In this document: positions 25,676 to 34,444 of the stretch, piece by piece
Layout of the letters: each line of letters starts with the position of its first letter
Numbering within the stretch: position 1 is the stretch's first letter
DNA from: Bacteroidota bacterium
GTDB taxonomy: Bacteria > Bacteroidota > Bacteroidia > Bacteroidales > Prolixibacteraceae
Direction of reading: 5' to 3'
Length of the DNA: 64,000 nt
Assembly (NCBI GenBank): GCA_030698405.1
Contig: JAUYMU010000035.1
Location: forward strand, 1-64,000
The notes under the pieces: model-generated
Database searches by the model: none
The model's input: only the letters and a program-made list of their open reading frames with translations
Told to the model about the DNA's origin: nothing
Position numbers and translations under genes: made by a program

Positions 25676-25694
25676 CCGAAAAAAAATAGATTAA

Positions 25695-26747
25695 ATGTAT
25701 TTATACAATAAAATTAATAGCGAAGAATTAAAATTGAAGCTTTGTGCGGAAATGTTTAGAAGAAGGACCATCTCATTTTATCGGTACTTTATATTGGATG
25801 AACCTCAGTCATTAAGAGACCAACTTTATCAGGACTGGTCGGCACTCAATTGTTTTGGCCGGATTTATATTGCGAGAGAAGGGATCAATGCACAAATGAG
25901 TGTTCCGGAAGAAAATTTAGAGGCTTTTTTCGACAGTCTGAAGAAATATCCGATTTTTGACCAGATTCCAATAAAATATGCCATTGAGGATGACGGGAAG
26001 TCATTCTATAAACTTGCAATCAAAGTTCGTCCAAAATTGGTGGCTGACGGGTTAAACGATGAAGCTTTTGACGTAACCAATGTTGGCAAACACCTTACCG
26101 CACTTGAATTCCATGAAATGGTGGGTTCGGGTGAAAATATTGTTGTTGATATGCGAAACCATTATGAATCAGAGATTGGCCACTTTAAGGGTGCAATACG
26201 TCCTGAAGTCGATACATTTCGGGAAGAAATTACCTTGGTTACTGAAATGCTTGCTGATAAGAAAGACCGTAAGATTTTACTCTATTGCACTGGTGGAATC
26301 AGATGCGAAAAAGCCAGCGCTTACCTGAAACATCATGGATTTAAGGATGTGAACCAATTACATGGAGGTATTCTTGAATATGCCCGAAAGATCAAACAAC
26401 TAAATCTGGAACCAAATTTTATTGGTAAAAATTTTGTGTTCGACGAGCGAATGGGCGAAACCGTTAACGGACAGGTGATCGCTCATTGTCACCAATGCGG
26501 ACAACCATGCGACTTGCATGTAAACTGTGCCAATAACCTTTGCCATTTGTTGTTTATCCAATGTGCCGAATGTGCAGGTAAATACGAAAAATGCTGTTCT
26601 CAGGTTTGTTGCGATGTGAAGAACGGGACAGACGATGATAAACAAAGCTTTTTACAGAAGTCCAACCGCAAATTTGGTAACAGGCAGGTTTACCGAAAGA
26701 GTTTCAGTTTGGCAAATAATTCCAATCTTGTGTCCTCTGATTCCTGA
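25695..26747 (+). CDS. trhO: tRNA uridine(34) hydroxylase TrhO (rhodanese family)
   Basis: A 350-residue protein. The N-terminal domain ([26 protein letters not shown]) is the ferredoxin-like part of the YceA/UPF0176 family. The rhodanese domain (about residues 125-225) contains [19 protein letters not shown] and the loop [15 protein letters not shown] with active cysteine C198, then [10 protein letters not shown] cysteine-rich C-terminus (about residues 262-312: [15 protein letters not shown]) probably binds metal. TrhO makes 5-hydroxyuridine at tRNA position 34. The dihydrouridine synthase downstream gives a small tRNA-modification unit. Confidence 0.92.
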   Translation: MYLYNKINSEELKLKLCAEMFRRRTISFYRYFILDEPQSLRDQLYQDWSALNCFGRIYIAREGINAQMSVPEENLEAFFDSLKKYPIFDQIPIKYAIEDDGKSFYKLAIKVRPKLVADGLNDEAFDVTNVGKHLTALEFHEMVGSGENIVVDMRNHYESEIGHFKGAIRPEVDTFREEITLVTEMLADKKDRKILLYCTGGIRCEKASAYLKHHGFKDVNQLHGGILEYARKIKQLNLEPNFIGKNFVFDERMGETVNGQVIAHCHQCGQPCDLHVNCANNLCHLLFIQCAECAGKYEKCCSQVCCDVKNGTDDDKQSFLQKSNRKFGNRQVYRKSFSLANNSNLVSSDS

Positions 26748-26769
26748 TCAGTCTAAATTTTTATTTAAT

Positions 26770-27762
26770 ATGTCCAATTTCTGGGAATTACTTCCGAAAC
26801 CATTTTTTGCACTTGCCCCAATGGAAGATGTTACCGATACTGTCTTCCGCGAAATTGTGGCCGGTATGGCCGATCCTGAATATTTGCATATCCTTTTCAC
26901 TGAATTCACCTCGGTTGATGGAATGAACCATCCGGTTGGCAAAATCAGGGTGGGAGAGCGGCTATTTGTAAGTGAATCGGAAAGAGAACTTTTGAAACAA
27001 AAGAATATCCGGCTTATAGCCCAGATTTGGGGGAAAAGACCTGAATTGTATTACAAAATCGCAGGTGAAATTACCCAGGAATATGATTTCGACGGACTGG
27101 ATATCAACATGGGGTGCCCGGTGAAAAAAGTAGTAAAAAATGGCTGCTGCTCTGCTTTGATTGATCAGCCAAGTCTGGCCAGGGAAATAATTCTTGCCAC
27201 CAAAGAAGCCACTCATCTGCCTGTTTCGGTAAAGACCAGAACAGGACTAAAAACCCACGATACCGAAAAATGGATGACAACATTGATGGAAACCAAACCT
27301 GCCGCGGTGATTCTTCATGGACGTATGCAAAAACAGCAATCGGAAGGTTTGGCCAATTGGGATGAAATTGCAAAGGGTGCAAAAATCAGGAATCAGCTTA
27401 GTCCTGAAACAAAATTTATAGGAAATGGCGATGTGATTTCAATATCTCAGGGAATTGAATATGCTGAAAAGTATGGAGTCGATGGTATAATGATTGGTCG
27501 CGGAATCTTTCACAATCCATGGTTCTTTAATCCAAACCTACCGTTGCCTGACAAATCAGAGAAATTGAAACAGTTATTGCTTCATACACAACTGTTTGAA
27601 AAAAACTGGGGCGACTTAAAAAATATCAATATTCTGAAACGGTTTTATAAAATCTACACAAATGATTTTGCGGGAGCTGCAGGGCTTCGGGCATTACTGA
27701 TGGAAGCCAATTCTTACCCGGAAGTGTATCAAATTATTCACAACGTACAATTCATGGATTAA
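26770..27762 (+). CDS. dus: tRNA-dihydrouridine synthase
   Basis: About 330 residues. The start at 26770 (MSNFWELLPKPFFALAPMEDVTD) matches the family; the ORF extension further left overlaps trhO. FMN TIM-barrel motifs are visible: LAPMEDVTDTVFR, DGLDINMGCPVKKVVKNG with the catalytic cysteine of MGCP, PVSVKTRTG with the FMN-contacting lysine, ILHGRMQKQ, and FIGNGDVIS/DGIMIGRGIF phosphate-binding loops. It reduces uridine to dihydrouridine in tRNA using FMN and NADPH. NGCCSAL replaces the usual NGAGxxL, an uncommon pair of cysteines. Which Dus subgroup it belongs to is not resolved. Confidence 0.92.
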   Translation: MSNFWELLPKPFFALAPMEDVTDTVFREIVAGMADPEYLHILFTEFTSVDGMNHPVGKIRVGERLFVSESERELLKQKNIRLIAQIWGKRPELYYKIAGEITQEYDFDGLDINMGCPVKKVVKNGCCSALIDQPSLAREIILATKEATHLPVSVKTRTGLKTHDTEKWMTTLMETKPAAVILHGRMQKQQSEGLANWDEIAKGAKIRNQLSPETKFIGNGDVISISQGIEYAEKYGVDGIMIGRGIFHNPWFFNPNLPLPDKSEKLKQLLLHTQLFEKNWGDLKNINILKRFYKIYTNDFAGAAGLRALLMEANSYPEVYQIIHNVQFMD

Positions 27763-27832
27763 TATCATAGTTTAACCTTTGGTTATTGTATGAAATTACC
27801 TTTATTTAGCAGGACAATTTGAAGGTCGCTAA

Positions 27833-28390
27833 ATGATGAACATTAGAAAAACATTGCGGTCGTTGCACCGTGATATTGGATATTTTGTGGTGGGTATTAC
27901 ATTTGTATATACCATTTCCGGGATTGCATTGAATCACCGTACTGACTGGAATCCACACTATACAATGATTTCAGAAGAAATTTCCGTTCAGCCGTTACAA
28001 AAAACTGAATTTGCTGAAAATGAAATGCTCACATTGATGGAAAATTTCAGTTACCAGCCAAAATACAAAAAACATTTTGTGACGAAGTCCGGCGAAATTA
28101 AGATATTTGTAGAAGAAGGGACTGTAATTTATCAGCCTCAGGAAGGTAAAGCTATGCTTGAAGTACTGAAAAAACGCCCGTTCTTTTTTCAAATTAATAA
28201 AATTCATTTGGCGCAAACCGGCAGACTTTGGATCTGGATTTCAGATATCATGGCCTTTTTCCTTTTGTTTGTGGCAATTTCCGGTTTATTTTTACTCAAA
28301 GGAAAGTATGGAATTAAAGGTCGTGGACTTTGGCTAACTGCCCTGGGCGTTCTGATTCCTTTGACTATTATTCTTTTTTATGTGGCTTGA
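27833..28390 (+). CDS. PepSY-associated transmembrane protein
   Basis: A 185-residue membrane protein. KTLRSLHRDIGYFVVGITFVYTISGIALNHR (about residues 5-35) is the first PepSY_TM helix with conserved histidines that may face heme. A periplasmic domain (about 40-120) follows, and two further helices (about 130-155 and 163-183) close the protein. Relatives accompany iron/heme or redox enzymes. The next gene, a lipoprotein, overlaps in the ORF extension and starts 26 bp beyond the stop, so the pair may work at the cell envelope. The second ATG (27836) is an equally good start. Confidence 0.8.
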   Translation: MMNIRKTLRSLHRDIGYFVVGITFVYTISGIALNHRTDWNPHYTMISEEISVQPLQKTEFAENEMLTLMENFSYQPKYKKHFVTKSGEIKIFVEEGTVIYQPQEGKAMLEVLKKRPFFFQINKIHLAQTGRLWIWISDIMAFFLLFVAISGLFLLKGKYGIKGRGLWLTALGVLIPLTIILFYVA

Positions 28391-28415
28391 AAATCAAACC
28401 TTTAAACTATATTTT

Positions 28416-28976
28416 ATGAAAAAATCAGTAGTATTCTTATTAGGTCTTGTATTGTTGTTTTCGTGCAACACTTCAAATCAGAAAAAATCGACCGAATTGG
28501 TTGTAATGACTGTTGATCAACTTCAGGAAAACGGAAAGGCGCTTGTTGGAACAGAAGTGATGATAAAAGGTATTGTTACACATGTTTGCAGCAATAGTGG
28601 TGCCCGATGCTTTATAATGGGCAGTACCGAAGATATCAGTATTCGGATTGAAGCTGGTAAAATCGGATCATTTGAGCAGGAACAAATGGGCAGCGAAATT
28701 CAGGTTCGGGGGATTTTGCAGGAAGTTCAGCTTGACGAGGATGATCTGGCTGAGTTAGAAAATGCAGCAGCTGAGGGTGAATCAGCACACAAAGATCATG
28801 CTTTGGGGCACAGTGGGCCAGCCATGCATGACATTGATGGCGGCAAACACGATAGCATCAACCAAACGGAAAAGCTCGCAGAAATGAATCGAAAGCTTGC
28901 TGAAAGCGAAGATGGATATGTTCCGGTTTATTACATTGATGGATTGGAACTTGTGGCAGGTGAAAAGCAAAAATGA
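28416..28976 (+). CDS. OB-fold lipoprotein with His-rich region
   Basis: About 186 residues. The start at 28416 gives a lipoprotein signal MKKSVVFLLGLVLLFSCN with C17. The mature part begins with a predicted OB-fold (GTEVMIKGIVTHVCSNSGAR, SIRIEAG, GSEIQVRGILQEVQLDEDD; about residues 48-110). A histidine-rich stretch AHKDHALGHSGPAMHDIDGG (about 125-145) could bind metal. The protein ends with YIDGLELV, like other short nucleic-acid-independent OB-fold envelope proteins. Pairing with the PepSY protein suggests a metal or redox envelope function, which is an inference. Confidence 0.7.
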   Translation: MKKSVVFLLGLVLLFSCNTSNQKKSTELVVMTVDQLQENGKALVGTEVMIKGIVTHVCSNSGARCFIMGSTEDISIRIEAGKIGSFEQEQMGSEIQVRGILQEVQLDEDDLAELENAAAEGESAHKDHALGHSGPAMHDIDGGKHDSINQTEKLAEMNRKLAESEDGYVPVYYIDGLELVAGEKQK

Positions 28977-28999
28977 CCCTAATATAATCTACAAATACG

Positions 29000-29050
29000 A
29001 GTTCGTCATTCATGAAAAATTATCCATGAATGACGAACTTTTTATTTTTT
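29000..29050. terminator. Bidirectional terminator between convergent genes
   Basis: AGTTCGTCATTCATG (29000-29014) and CATGAATGACGAACT (29025-29039) form a perfect 15-bp stem with a 10-nt loop, followed on the plus strand by TTTTATTTTTT. It separates the lipoprotein gene from msrB, and its right arm ends just before the msrB stop codon. Confidence 0.9.
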
Positions 29051-29497
29051 AGGTTCAGGCTCGAAATTCAGGGAAACAGAATTAACACAATGACGGGTAT
29101 TCTTTTTAGTGAGTCCTTCGCCGATAAAAACATGTCCCAAATGTGCATCACATTTCATACAGGTAATCTCAGTTCTACGGCCATCTGCATCTGTTGTCCG
29201 TTTTACAGCTCCCTTGATTTCATCATCAAAACTTGGCCATCCGCAATGAGCATCAAACTTATCGGCTGACTTATAAAGTGGTGCATTGCATTTTTTACAC
29301 AAATAAGTGCCTTTTTCTTCGTGTTTGTAATAGATGCCGGTAAACGGACGTTCAGTGCCCTTGCCTTCAATTACCGATTTTTCAAATGCATTTAATTCAT
29401 TGAATTTCATTGTTGTAGAATTATTTTGCCTGTTCTTGTCCTGTCCGCTGCAGCCCAAAGTCAACAAGATCATCATTAATATTACCAATTGTTTCAT
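29042..29497 (-). CDS. msrB: Lipoprotein peptide-methionine (R)-S-oxide reductase MsrB
   Basis: A 151-residue protein. A lipobox ILLTLGC places it in the envelope. The MsrB domain begins FEKSVIEGKGTERPFTGIYY and has the zinc CxxC pairs YLCKKCNAPLY and ITCMKCDAHLGHVF, the HCGWPSF substrate loop and the catalytic cysteine C137 in TRHCVNS. It reduces methionine-R-sulfoxide in exported proteins. No MsrA domain is fused and no electron-donor gene is adjacent. Confidence 0.95.
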   Translation of the reverse strand: MKQLVILMMILLTLGCSGQDKNRQNNSTTMKFNELNAFEKSVIEGKGTERPFTGIYYKHEEKGTYLCKKCNAPLYKSADKFDAHCGWPSFDDEIKGAVKRTTDADGRRTEITCMKCDAHLGHVFIGEGLTKKNTRHCVNSVSLNFEPEPKK

Positions 29498-29625
29498 GTT
29501 GTAATTTTTATAGAATACAATTTAAGCAACCTGATTGTTTATTTCAGTGATAACAATTATTTAAGACGATCGTTCTGTTCCAATTCTTAACGCAAGTCGA
29601 AAACGCTTATCTTTCGCAAAAAAAC

Positions 29626-30198
29626 ATGAAACGTATTTTTACCTATTTTCTGCAAGGCCTGGTATTGTCAGGTCCTTTGGCGGTAACATTATACACTGTT
29701 TTTCTGATGTTCGATTTTGTGGACCGCTTGGTTCGTGATCCGCTGAAAGAACATTTTCAATTTGATGTGCCGGGTGTTGGAATCGTAGTTTTATTTATTG
29801 CACTGACAGTGATGGGTTTAATCGGACAGACCATTATTGCCAAACCTTTCATTTATTTTACCAAAAGGCTTCTGAAGCGTGCACCCTTGCTGAATGTAAT
29901 CTATACCTCTCTGAGTGATTTATTTACGGCATTCGTCGGAAAGGAAAAAAAATTCAATGTTCCTGTTGTTGTTTGTATGAATCATGAAAACAATCTATGG
30001 AAACTGGGCTTTGTAACTGAGAAAAATTTACAGGATTTTGGATTGAATGAAATGGTCGCAGTCTATTTCCCGCATTCATATAACTTTTCGGGCGAATTGT
30101 ACCTTGTTCCTGAAAGCTCGGTCAAAACAGTAAATTTGAGCCCCTCGGAAGTAATGAAGTTTGTGGTTTCAGGAGGTGTGACAAAGTTTAATGAATAA
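29626..30198 (+). CDS. DUF502 family membrane protein
   Basis: A 190-residue protein. Two N-terminal membrane helices (about residues 5-30 FLQGLVLSGPLAVTLYTVF and 50-72 GIVVLFIALTVMGLIGQTI) are followed by FTKRLLKRAPLLNVIYTSLSDLF, the conserved block of DUF502, and a soluble C-terminal domain with VAVYFPHSYNFSGELYLVPES. Function of the family is unknown. Monocistronic by context. Confidence 0.88.
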   Translation: MKRIFTYFLQGLVLSGPLAVTLYTVFLMFDFVDRLVRDPLKEHFQFDVPGVGIVVLFIALTVMGLIGQTIIAKPFIYFTKRLLKRAPLLNVIYTSLSDLFTAFVGKEKKFNVPVVVCMNHENNLWKLGFVTEKNLQDFGLNEMVAVYFPHSYNFSGELYLVPESSVKTVNLSPSEVMKFVVSGGVTKFNE

Positions 30199-30361
30199 AA
30201 CTGTTCAGAAGATACATTTGTGTTAAAACTCTCTTGAATTGCAGAAATGGCCGGTTGTATTTTCCCATATTCATGTCGGATTAACTATATTTGTTTCCGT
30301 TTCAAACACGTTTATTTTATACTGATTAAATTTATTAATTACTCATTTACAACACTATAAA

Positions 30362-31966
30362 ATGTCAACATTTAAGTATCAAAAACCATTTCCGATTAAG
30401 AATGATACCACGAAGTATCGTCTTTTAACCAAAGATTTCGTTTCGACAGTTGAGTTCGATGGCCGCAAAATATTAAAAGTTGCTCCTGAAGGACTTGAAC
30501 TTTTGGCCCGAGAAGCTTTTACAGATGTTTCTTTTTATTTGCGTGCATCGCATCTCGAAAAACTGGCAAAAATCCTGCAAGATCCTGAAGCAACTGATAA
30601 CGATCGTTTTGTGGCGCATACGATGTTGCTCAATCAGGTTGTATCTGCTGAAGGTGAATTGCCAACCTGTCAGGATACTGGTACCGCAATTGTTCTGGGT
30701 AAAAAAGGAGAAGACGTTTATACCGGAATTAACGATGCCGAATGTCTTTCAAAAGGCATTTATGACACCTACCAGGATCGCAATCTTCGTTATTCTCAGG
30801 TAGTTCCGTTAACCATGTTCGACGAAAAGAATACAGGAACCAACCTTCCGGCGCAAATTGATATTTATGCTGAAAAAGGCAACAGCTACGAATTTTTGTT
30901 TATCACCAAAGGTGGCGGTTCCGCGAATAAAACATACCTGTACCAGCAAACGAAATCGTTACTGACCGAAGAAAACCTGATCAAATTTGTCAAGGAAAAG
31001 ATTGGAGATCTGGGAACATCTGCTTGCCCACCTTATCATTTGGCACTGGTAATAGGCGGAACTTCAGCCGAATCAACCCTTGCGACCGTAAAAAAAGCCT
31101 CTGCCGGATATTTCGATCATTTGCCAACCGAAGGCAACGAAGGCGGACAGGCTTTTCGCGATTTGGAATGGGAAAGCAGAATTGAGAAAATATGTCAGGA
31201 AAGTGCCATTGGCGCCCAGTTTGGTGGAAAATACTTTGTACACGATGTAAAAGTAGTGCGCTTGCCACGTCACGCAGCTTCATGTCCGGTTGGAATCGGA
31301 GTTAGTTGCAGCGCCGACCGGAATATTAAGGCGAAAATTACTGAAGACGGTATCTTCCTTGAAGAGCTTGAGAAAAATCCGGCACGTTTCCTTCCTGAAT
31401 CTGCGCCACACATGCAACCTGCTGTTGACATCGATCTGGATCAGCCGATTGAAGATGTGATTGCGATTTTGTCCAAATACCCGATTAAAACCCGACTTAA
31501 CCTTTCAGGAACTTTAATTGTTGCCCGCGACATGGCTCATGCCCGATTGAAAGAAATGATGGATGCAGGTCAGCCAATGCCTGAGTATTTCAAAAAATAT
31601 CCGGTTTATTATGCAGGTCCGGCAAAAACTCCAAAAGGAATGGCTTCCGGAAGTTTCGGGCCAACTACTGCCGGTCGGATGGATCCGTATGTTGACTTTT
31701 TTATGAGCTTTGGTGGTTCAAAAATTATGGTAGCCAAAGGAAACCGCAGCCAGCAGGTAACCGATGCCTGTAAAAAACACGGTGGATTTTACCTCGGTTC
31801 AATTGGCGGACCAGCTGCAATCCTGGCCAAACAAAGCATCAAATCGAGTGAAGTAATCGATATGGCTGAATTGGGCATGGAAGCAATCCGCAAAATCCGT
31901 GTTGAAAATTTCCCGGCCTTCATCATTGTTGACGACAAAGGAAACGACTTCTTTAAACAGTTGTAG
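30362..31966 (+). CDS. fumA: Fumarate hydratase, class I (iron-sulfur)
   Basis: A 534-residue enzyme of the oxygen-sensitive class I type with both alpha and beta parts in one chain. The N-terminal part has [13 protein letters not shown] (cluster cysteine near residue 105), [14 protein letters not shown] and [17 protein letters not shown], giving the three cysteines for a 4Fe-4S cluster. The C-terminal swivel domain contains [21 protein letters not shown] and [16 protein letters not shown]. It converts fumarate to malate in the TCA cycle or its reductive branch. It appears monocistronic, with a TATATTTG element at 30286-30293. Confidence 0.95.
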   Translation: MSTFKYQKPFPIKNDTTKYRLLTKDFVSTVEFDGRKILKVAPEGLELLAREAFTDVSFYLRASHLEKLAKILQDPEATDNDRFVAHTMLLNQVVSAEGELPTCQDTGTAIVLGKKGEDVYTGINDAECLSKGIYDTYQDRNLRYSQVVPLTMFDEKNTGTNLPAQIDIYAEKGNSYEFLFITKGGGSANKTYLYQQTKSLLTEENLIKFVKEKIGDLGTSACPPYHLALVIGGTSAESTLATVKKASAGYFDHLPTEGNEGGQAFRDLEWESRIEKICQESAIGAQFGGKYFVHDVKVVRLPRHAASCPVGIGVSCSADRNIKAKITEDGIFLEELEKNPARFLPESAPHMQPAVDIDLDQPIEDVIAILSKYPIKTRLNLSGTLIVARDMAHARLKEMMDAGQPMPEYFKKYPVYYAGPAKTPKGMASGSFGPTTAGRMDPYVDFFMSFGGSKIMVAKGNRSQQVTDACKKHGGFYLGSIGGPAAILAKQSIKSSEVIDMAELGMEAIRKIRVENFPAFIIVDDKGNDFFKQL

Positions 31967-31990
31967 TTCAGAGCTGTAGTTCGCAGTACA

Positions 31991-32023
31991 GCTCCCTGAG
32001 TAGCGAAGCGTATCGAAGGGAGC
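31991..32023. repeat. REP-like palindrome (CCCTGAG...CGAAGGG type)
   Basis: GCTCCCT and AGGGAGC enclose GAGTAGCGAAGCGTATCGA. The CCTGAG...CGAAGGG pattern is a dispersed intergenic repeat seen in many bacteria. Single copy in this window. Confidence 0.6.
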
Positions 32024-32038
32024 GATCAATCAATTTTT

Positions 32039-32071
32039 AGTGAGCGGGTGGCTTAAAGTCACCCGCTCACT
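32039..32071. terminator. 14-bp hairpin after fumarase
   Basis: AGTGAGCGGGTGGC and GTCACCCGCTCACT pair over 14 bp (one G-T) around TTAAA. The tail GTCTTT is a weak U-tract. It likely terminates the fumarase transcript or protects its 3' end. Confidence 0.6.
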
Positions 32072-32153
32072 GTCTTTAAAGGAAAGTTGATTGAACACAA
32101 AGTGATTTGGACTGTTGTAAATGCGATGAAAAAATTGATAAAAATATCTTCGG

Positions 32154-33929
32154 ATGATTGAAGTTGAAAAGAAAAAAATTACCCGCGAAGGCCTTCGCAA
32201 TGCATTCAAATTATTTAGGTACATCAAACCGTTTCAGGGCGAATATTACGTTGGAATGTTTTTCCTTCTTGGATCGAGTCTTGCCAGTCTAGCTTTCCCT
32301 AAATTGTTGGGAGAATTGGTCAATTCAGGAAATAAAGTTGCAACTGCATACACTGTGAATGAAATAGCGCTGATGCTCGTGGTTGTATTGTTGGTACAAT
32401 CGGTATTCTCGTATTTCAGGATAGTTTTATTTGTGAACGTGACAGAAAAAACACTTGCATTTTTGCGTCAGGATACATACAGCCATCTCATAAAACTACC
32501 ATTAAAATTCTTTGATCAGCGAAGGGTGGGAGAGTTGAACAGCCGCATTTCCGCTGATATTATCCTGCTTCAGGAAACACTGACAACCACACTGGCCGAA
32601 TTCATCCGGCAAATTATCATCATTATTGGCGGTATTGTTTTATTGACCATTACCTCGCCGAAGCTGACCCTGTTCATGCTGGCAGTATTGCCCGGAATCA
32701 TGATCCTTGCCCGTGTTTTCGGTAAATTTATCCGAAAATTTTCGAAACAGGTTCAAAGTCAGGTGGCCGAATCCAATACCATTGTGGAAGAAACTCTGCA
32801 AGGCATTCAAAGTGTAAAATCATACACCAACGAATATTTCGAAATTGCCCGGTATCGGAAGAAAACAGAAGAAATTGCTGAAGTCGGGATTAAAAGTGGC
32901 AAATACAAAGGTGCATTTTCCGCATTTATCGTTTTTGGTTTGTTTGGCGCTTTGGTAGCTGTTATCTGGAAAGGGTCAGCCATGCTTGCCACCGGTGAAT
33001 TGGTAGCCGGCGATTTGTTTTCATTCGTAATTTATTCAGCTTTTGTTGGCGGAACCATTGGCGGTTTGGCCTCCGTTTATACCAGTATTCAAAAATTTAT
33101 AGGCGCTACGGAAGATTTGTTTGCCATTTTTAATGAGCAGGAAGAAGATCTAAAGGAAATTATCGTTTTAGATTCAAAAGATGAACTTCATGGACAGATC
33201 AGCTTCCAGAACCTGACGTTTGCATACCCTTCAAGGCCGGAAGAAAATGTACTTCGGAATATTAGCGTTGACATTTCGGCCAACCAGATGGTCGCACTTG
33301 TTGGAGCCAGCGGTGCAGGGAAATCGACCATTGCAACGCTTTTGCTTCGTTTGCACGATGCAACTTCAGGCGGAATTCTCTTCGACGGAAAAAATAGCCG
33401 CGAATTTTCATTGTCAGCCCTGCGCAGTCAGATTGCCCTTGTTCCTCAGGATATTTTGCTGTTTGGCGGCACTATCCGCGAAAATATTGCATATGGAAAA
33501 CAAGGTGCGACCGAAGAGGAAATTACCGAAGCTGCTCAAAAAGCCAATGCCATGGAATTCATCAGTCGTTTTCCTGAAAAGTTGGAAACAATTGTGGGAG
33601 AACGTGGAACTCAGCTTTCCGGAGGTCAGCGTCAACGGATTGCAATTGCTCGTGCGGTACTTAAAAATCCCAAAATTCTGATTCTTGATGAAGCTACCTC
33701 GTCGCTCGATTCTGAATCGGAACGGTTGGTACAGGACGCCCTCGAAAAATTAATGCAGGGTCGCACTTCTGTTGTAATTGCACATCGTTTTTCGACCATC
33801 CGCAAAGCCGATCAGATTTTGGTACTCGAACATGGACAGTTAATTGAAAAGGGAACACACGAAGAATTAACGCAACTTGAAAACGGAATTTACCGTAATT
33901 TGAGCGAGTTGCAATTTAATCTGAACTAA
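32154..33929 (+). CDS. ABC exporter, fused membrane and ATPase domains (MsbA-like)
   Basis: A 591-residue half-transporter. Six membrane helices occupy about residues 30-320 (TM1 YYVGMFFLLGSSLASLAF; the coupling helix region near FFDQRRVGELNSRISADI). The ATPase domain has Walker A GASGAGKST (K near 390), Q-loop VPQDILLF, signature LSGGQRQRIAIARA, Walker B ILILDEATSSLD and the H-loop IAHRFSTI. It forms a homodimer in the inner membrane; substrates of this class include lipids and drugs. The small gene that follows starts 1 bp beyond its stop. Confidence 0.93.
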   Translation: MIEVEKKKITREGLRNAFKLFRYIKPFQGEYYVGMFFLLGSSLASLAFPKLLGELVNSGNKVATAYTVNEIALMLVVVLLVQSVFSYFRIVLFVNVTEKTLAFLRQDTYSHLIKLPLKFFDQRRVGELNSRISADIILLQETLTTTLAEFIRQIIIIIGGIVLLTITSPKLTLFMLAVLPGIMILARVFGKFIRKFSKQVQSQVAESNTIVEETLQGIQSVKSYTNEYFEIARYRKKTEEIAEVGIKSGKYKGAFSAFIVFGLFGALVAVIWKGSAMLATGELVAGDLFSFVIYSAFVGGTIGGLASVYTSIQKFIGATEDLFAIFNEQEEDLKEIIVLDSKDELHGQISFQNLTFAYPSRPEENVLRNISVDISANQMVALVGASGAGKSTIATLLLRLHDATSGGILFDGKNSREFSLSALRSQIALVPQDILLFGGTIRENIAYGKQGATEEEITEAAQKANAMEFISRFPEKLETIVGERGTQLSGGQRQRIAIARAVLKNPKILILDEATSSLDSESERLVQDALEKLMQGRTSVVIAHRFSTIRKADQILVLEHGQLIEKGTHEELTQLENGIYRNLSELQFNLN

Positions 33930-33930
33930 A

Positions 33931-34299
33931 ATGAATTTACCCAACCTGCAAAACAACAACATCGAATTTTTTCTGAATAAAGAAGATATTGTTCTGGAAA
34001 CAGCTCAGCAAATCATGAAGGATTTTGGAATGTTCGGTATTGAAATTACCTTCTCCGGAAATGTTGAAAACGCCTATAACGAATTGCATGAACAGTTGAT
34101 CAATCAGATTTCGGTGTATCTCGATCGCGATTACAGCCGCCTGATGGCTGTTTTGTATCAGGTTGATATTACAGAGCAAGAGATTGCAAAGGCTCACCGC
34201 GAACTGCCACACTACAACGATTTGGAAGTATTGGCACATCAGGTCATCTTCCGCGATTTGAAAAAAGTGTTGTTCAGGAGATATTACAAAGCACAATAA
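33931..34299 (+). CDS. Small conserved protein cotranscribed with the ABC exporter
   Basis: A 122-residue soluble, largely helical protein (TAQQIMKDFGMFGIEITFSG; ELHEQLINQISVYLDRDY; HYNDLEVLAHQVIFRDLKKVLFRRYYKAQ). No motif, cysteine cluster or signal is visible. One base separates its ATG from the exporter stop, so expression is coupled. I do not recognise its family; a link to the transporter is based only on position. Confidence 0.75.
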   Translation: MNLPNLQNNNIEFFLNKEDIVLETAQQIMKDFGMFGIEITFSGNVENAYNELHEQLINQISVYLDRDYSRLMAVLYQVDITEQEIAKAHRELPHYNDLEVLAHQVIFRDLKKVLFRRYYKAQ

Positions 34300-34367
34300 A
34301 AAAAAATGTAGATTAAATTCAGTTATGCTATTACTACGAATTGAAAAGATTGCTGTATATTAGAGAA

Positions 34368-34394
34368 ATGAATTTTTCCAATGGTGAAATTCAT
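34368..34394. repeat. 8-bp inverted repeat upstream of LTA-synthase-like gene
   Basis: ATGAATTT and AAATTCAT are exact inverted copies separated by 11 bp, about 50 bp before the 34445 ATG. It could be an operator or the end of the previous transcript. Confidence 0.3.
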
Positions 34395-34444
34395 GAGCAT
34401 TCTACTCTGAAATCAGTAATTAATATGTCAATAATAGCAGTAAT

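Larger units (their letters stand above)
24893..25694. other. 802-bp gap with terminators and possible small RNAs
   Basis: No protein gene is supported. The gap holds a strong terminator (25018-25055), a GC-rich palindromic island (25089-25130), a perfect 13-bp hairpin (25306-25334), a stem plus terminator arrangement (25368-25443) and a -7 promoter element for trhO. The repeated terminators suggest one or more small transcripts, but no known RNA family was recognised. Confidence 0.5.
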
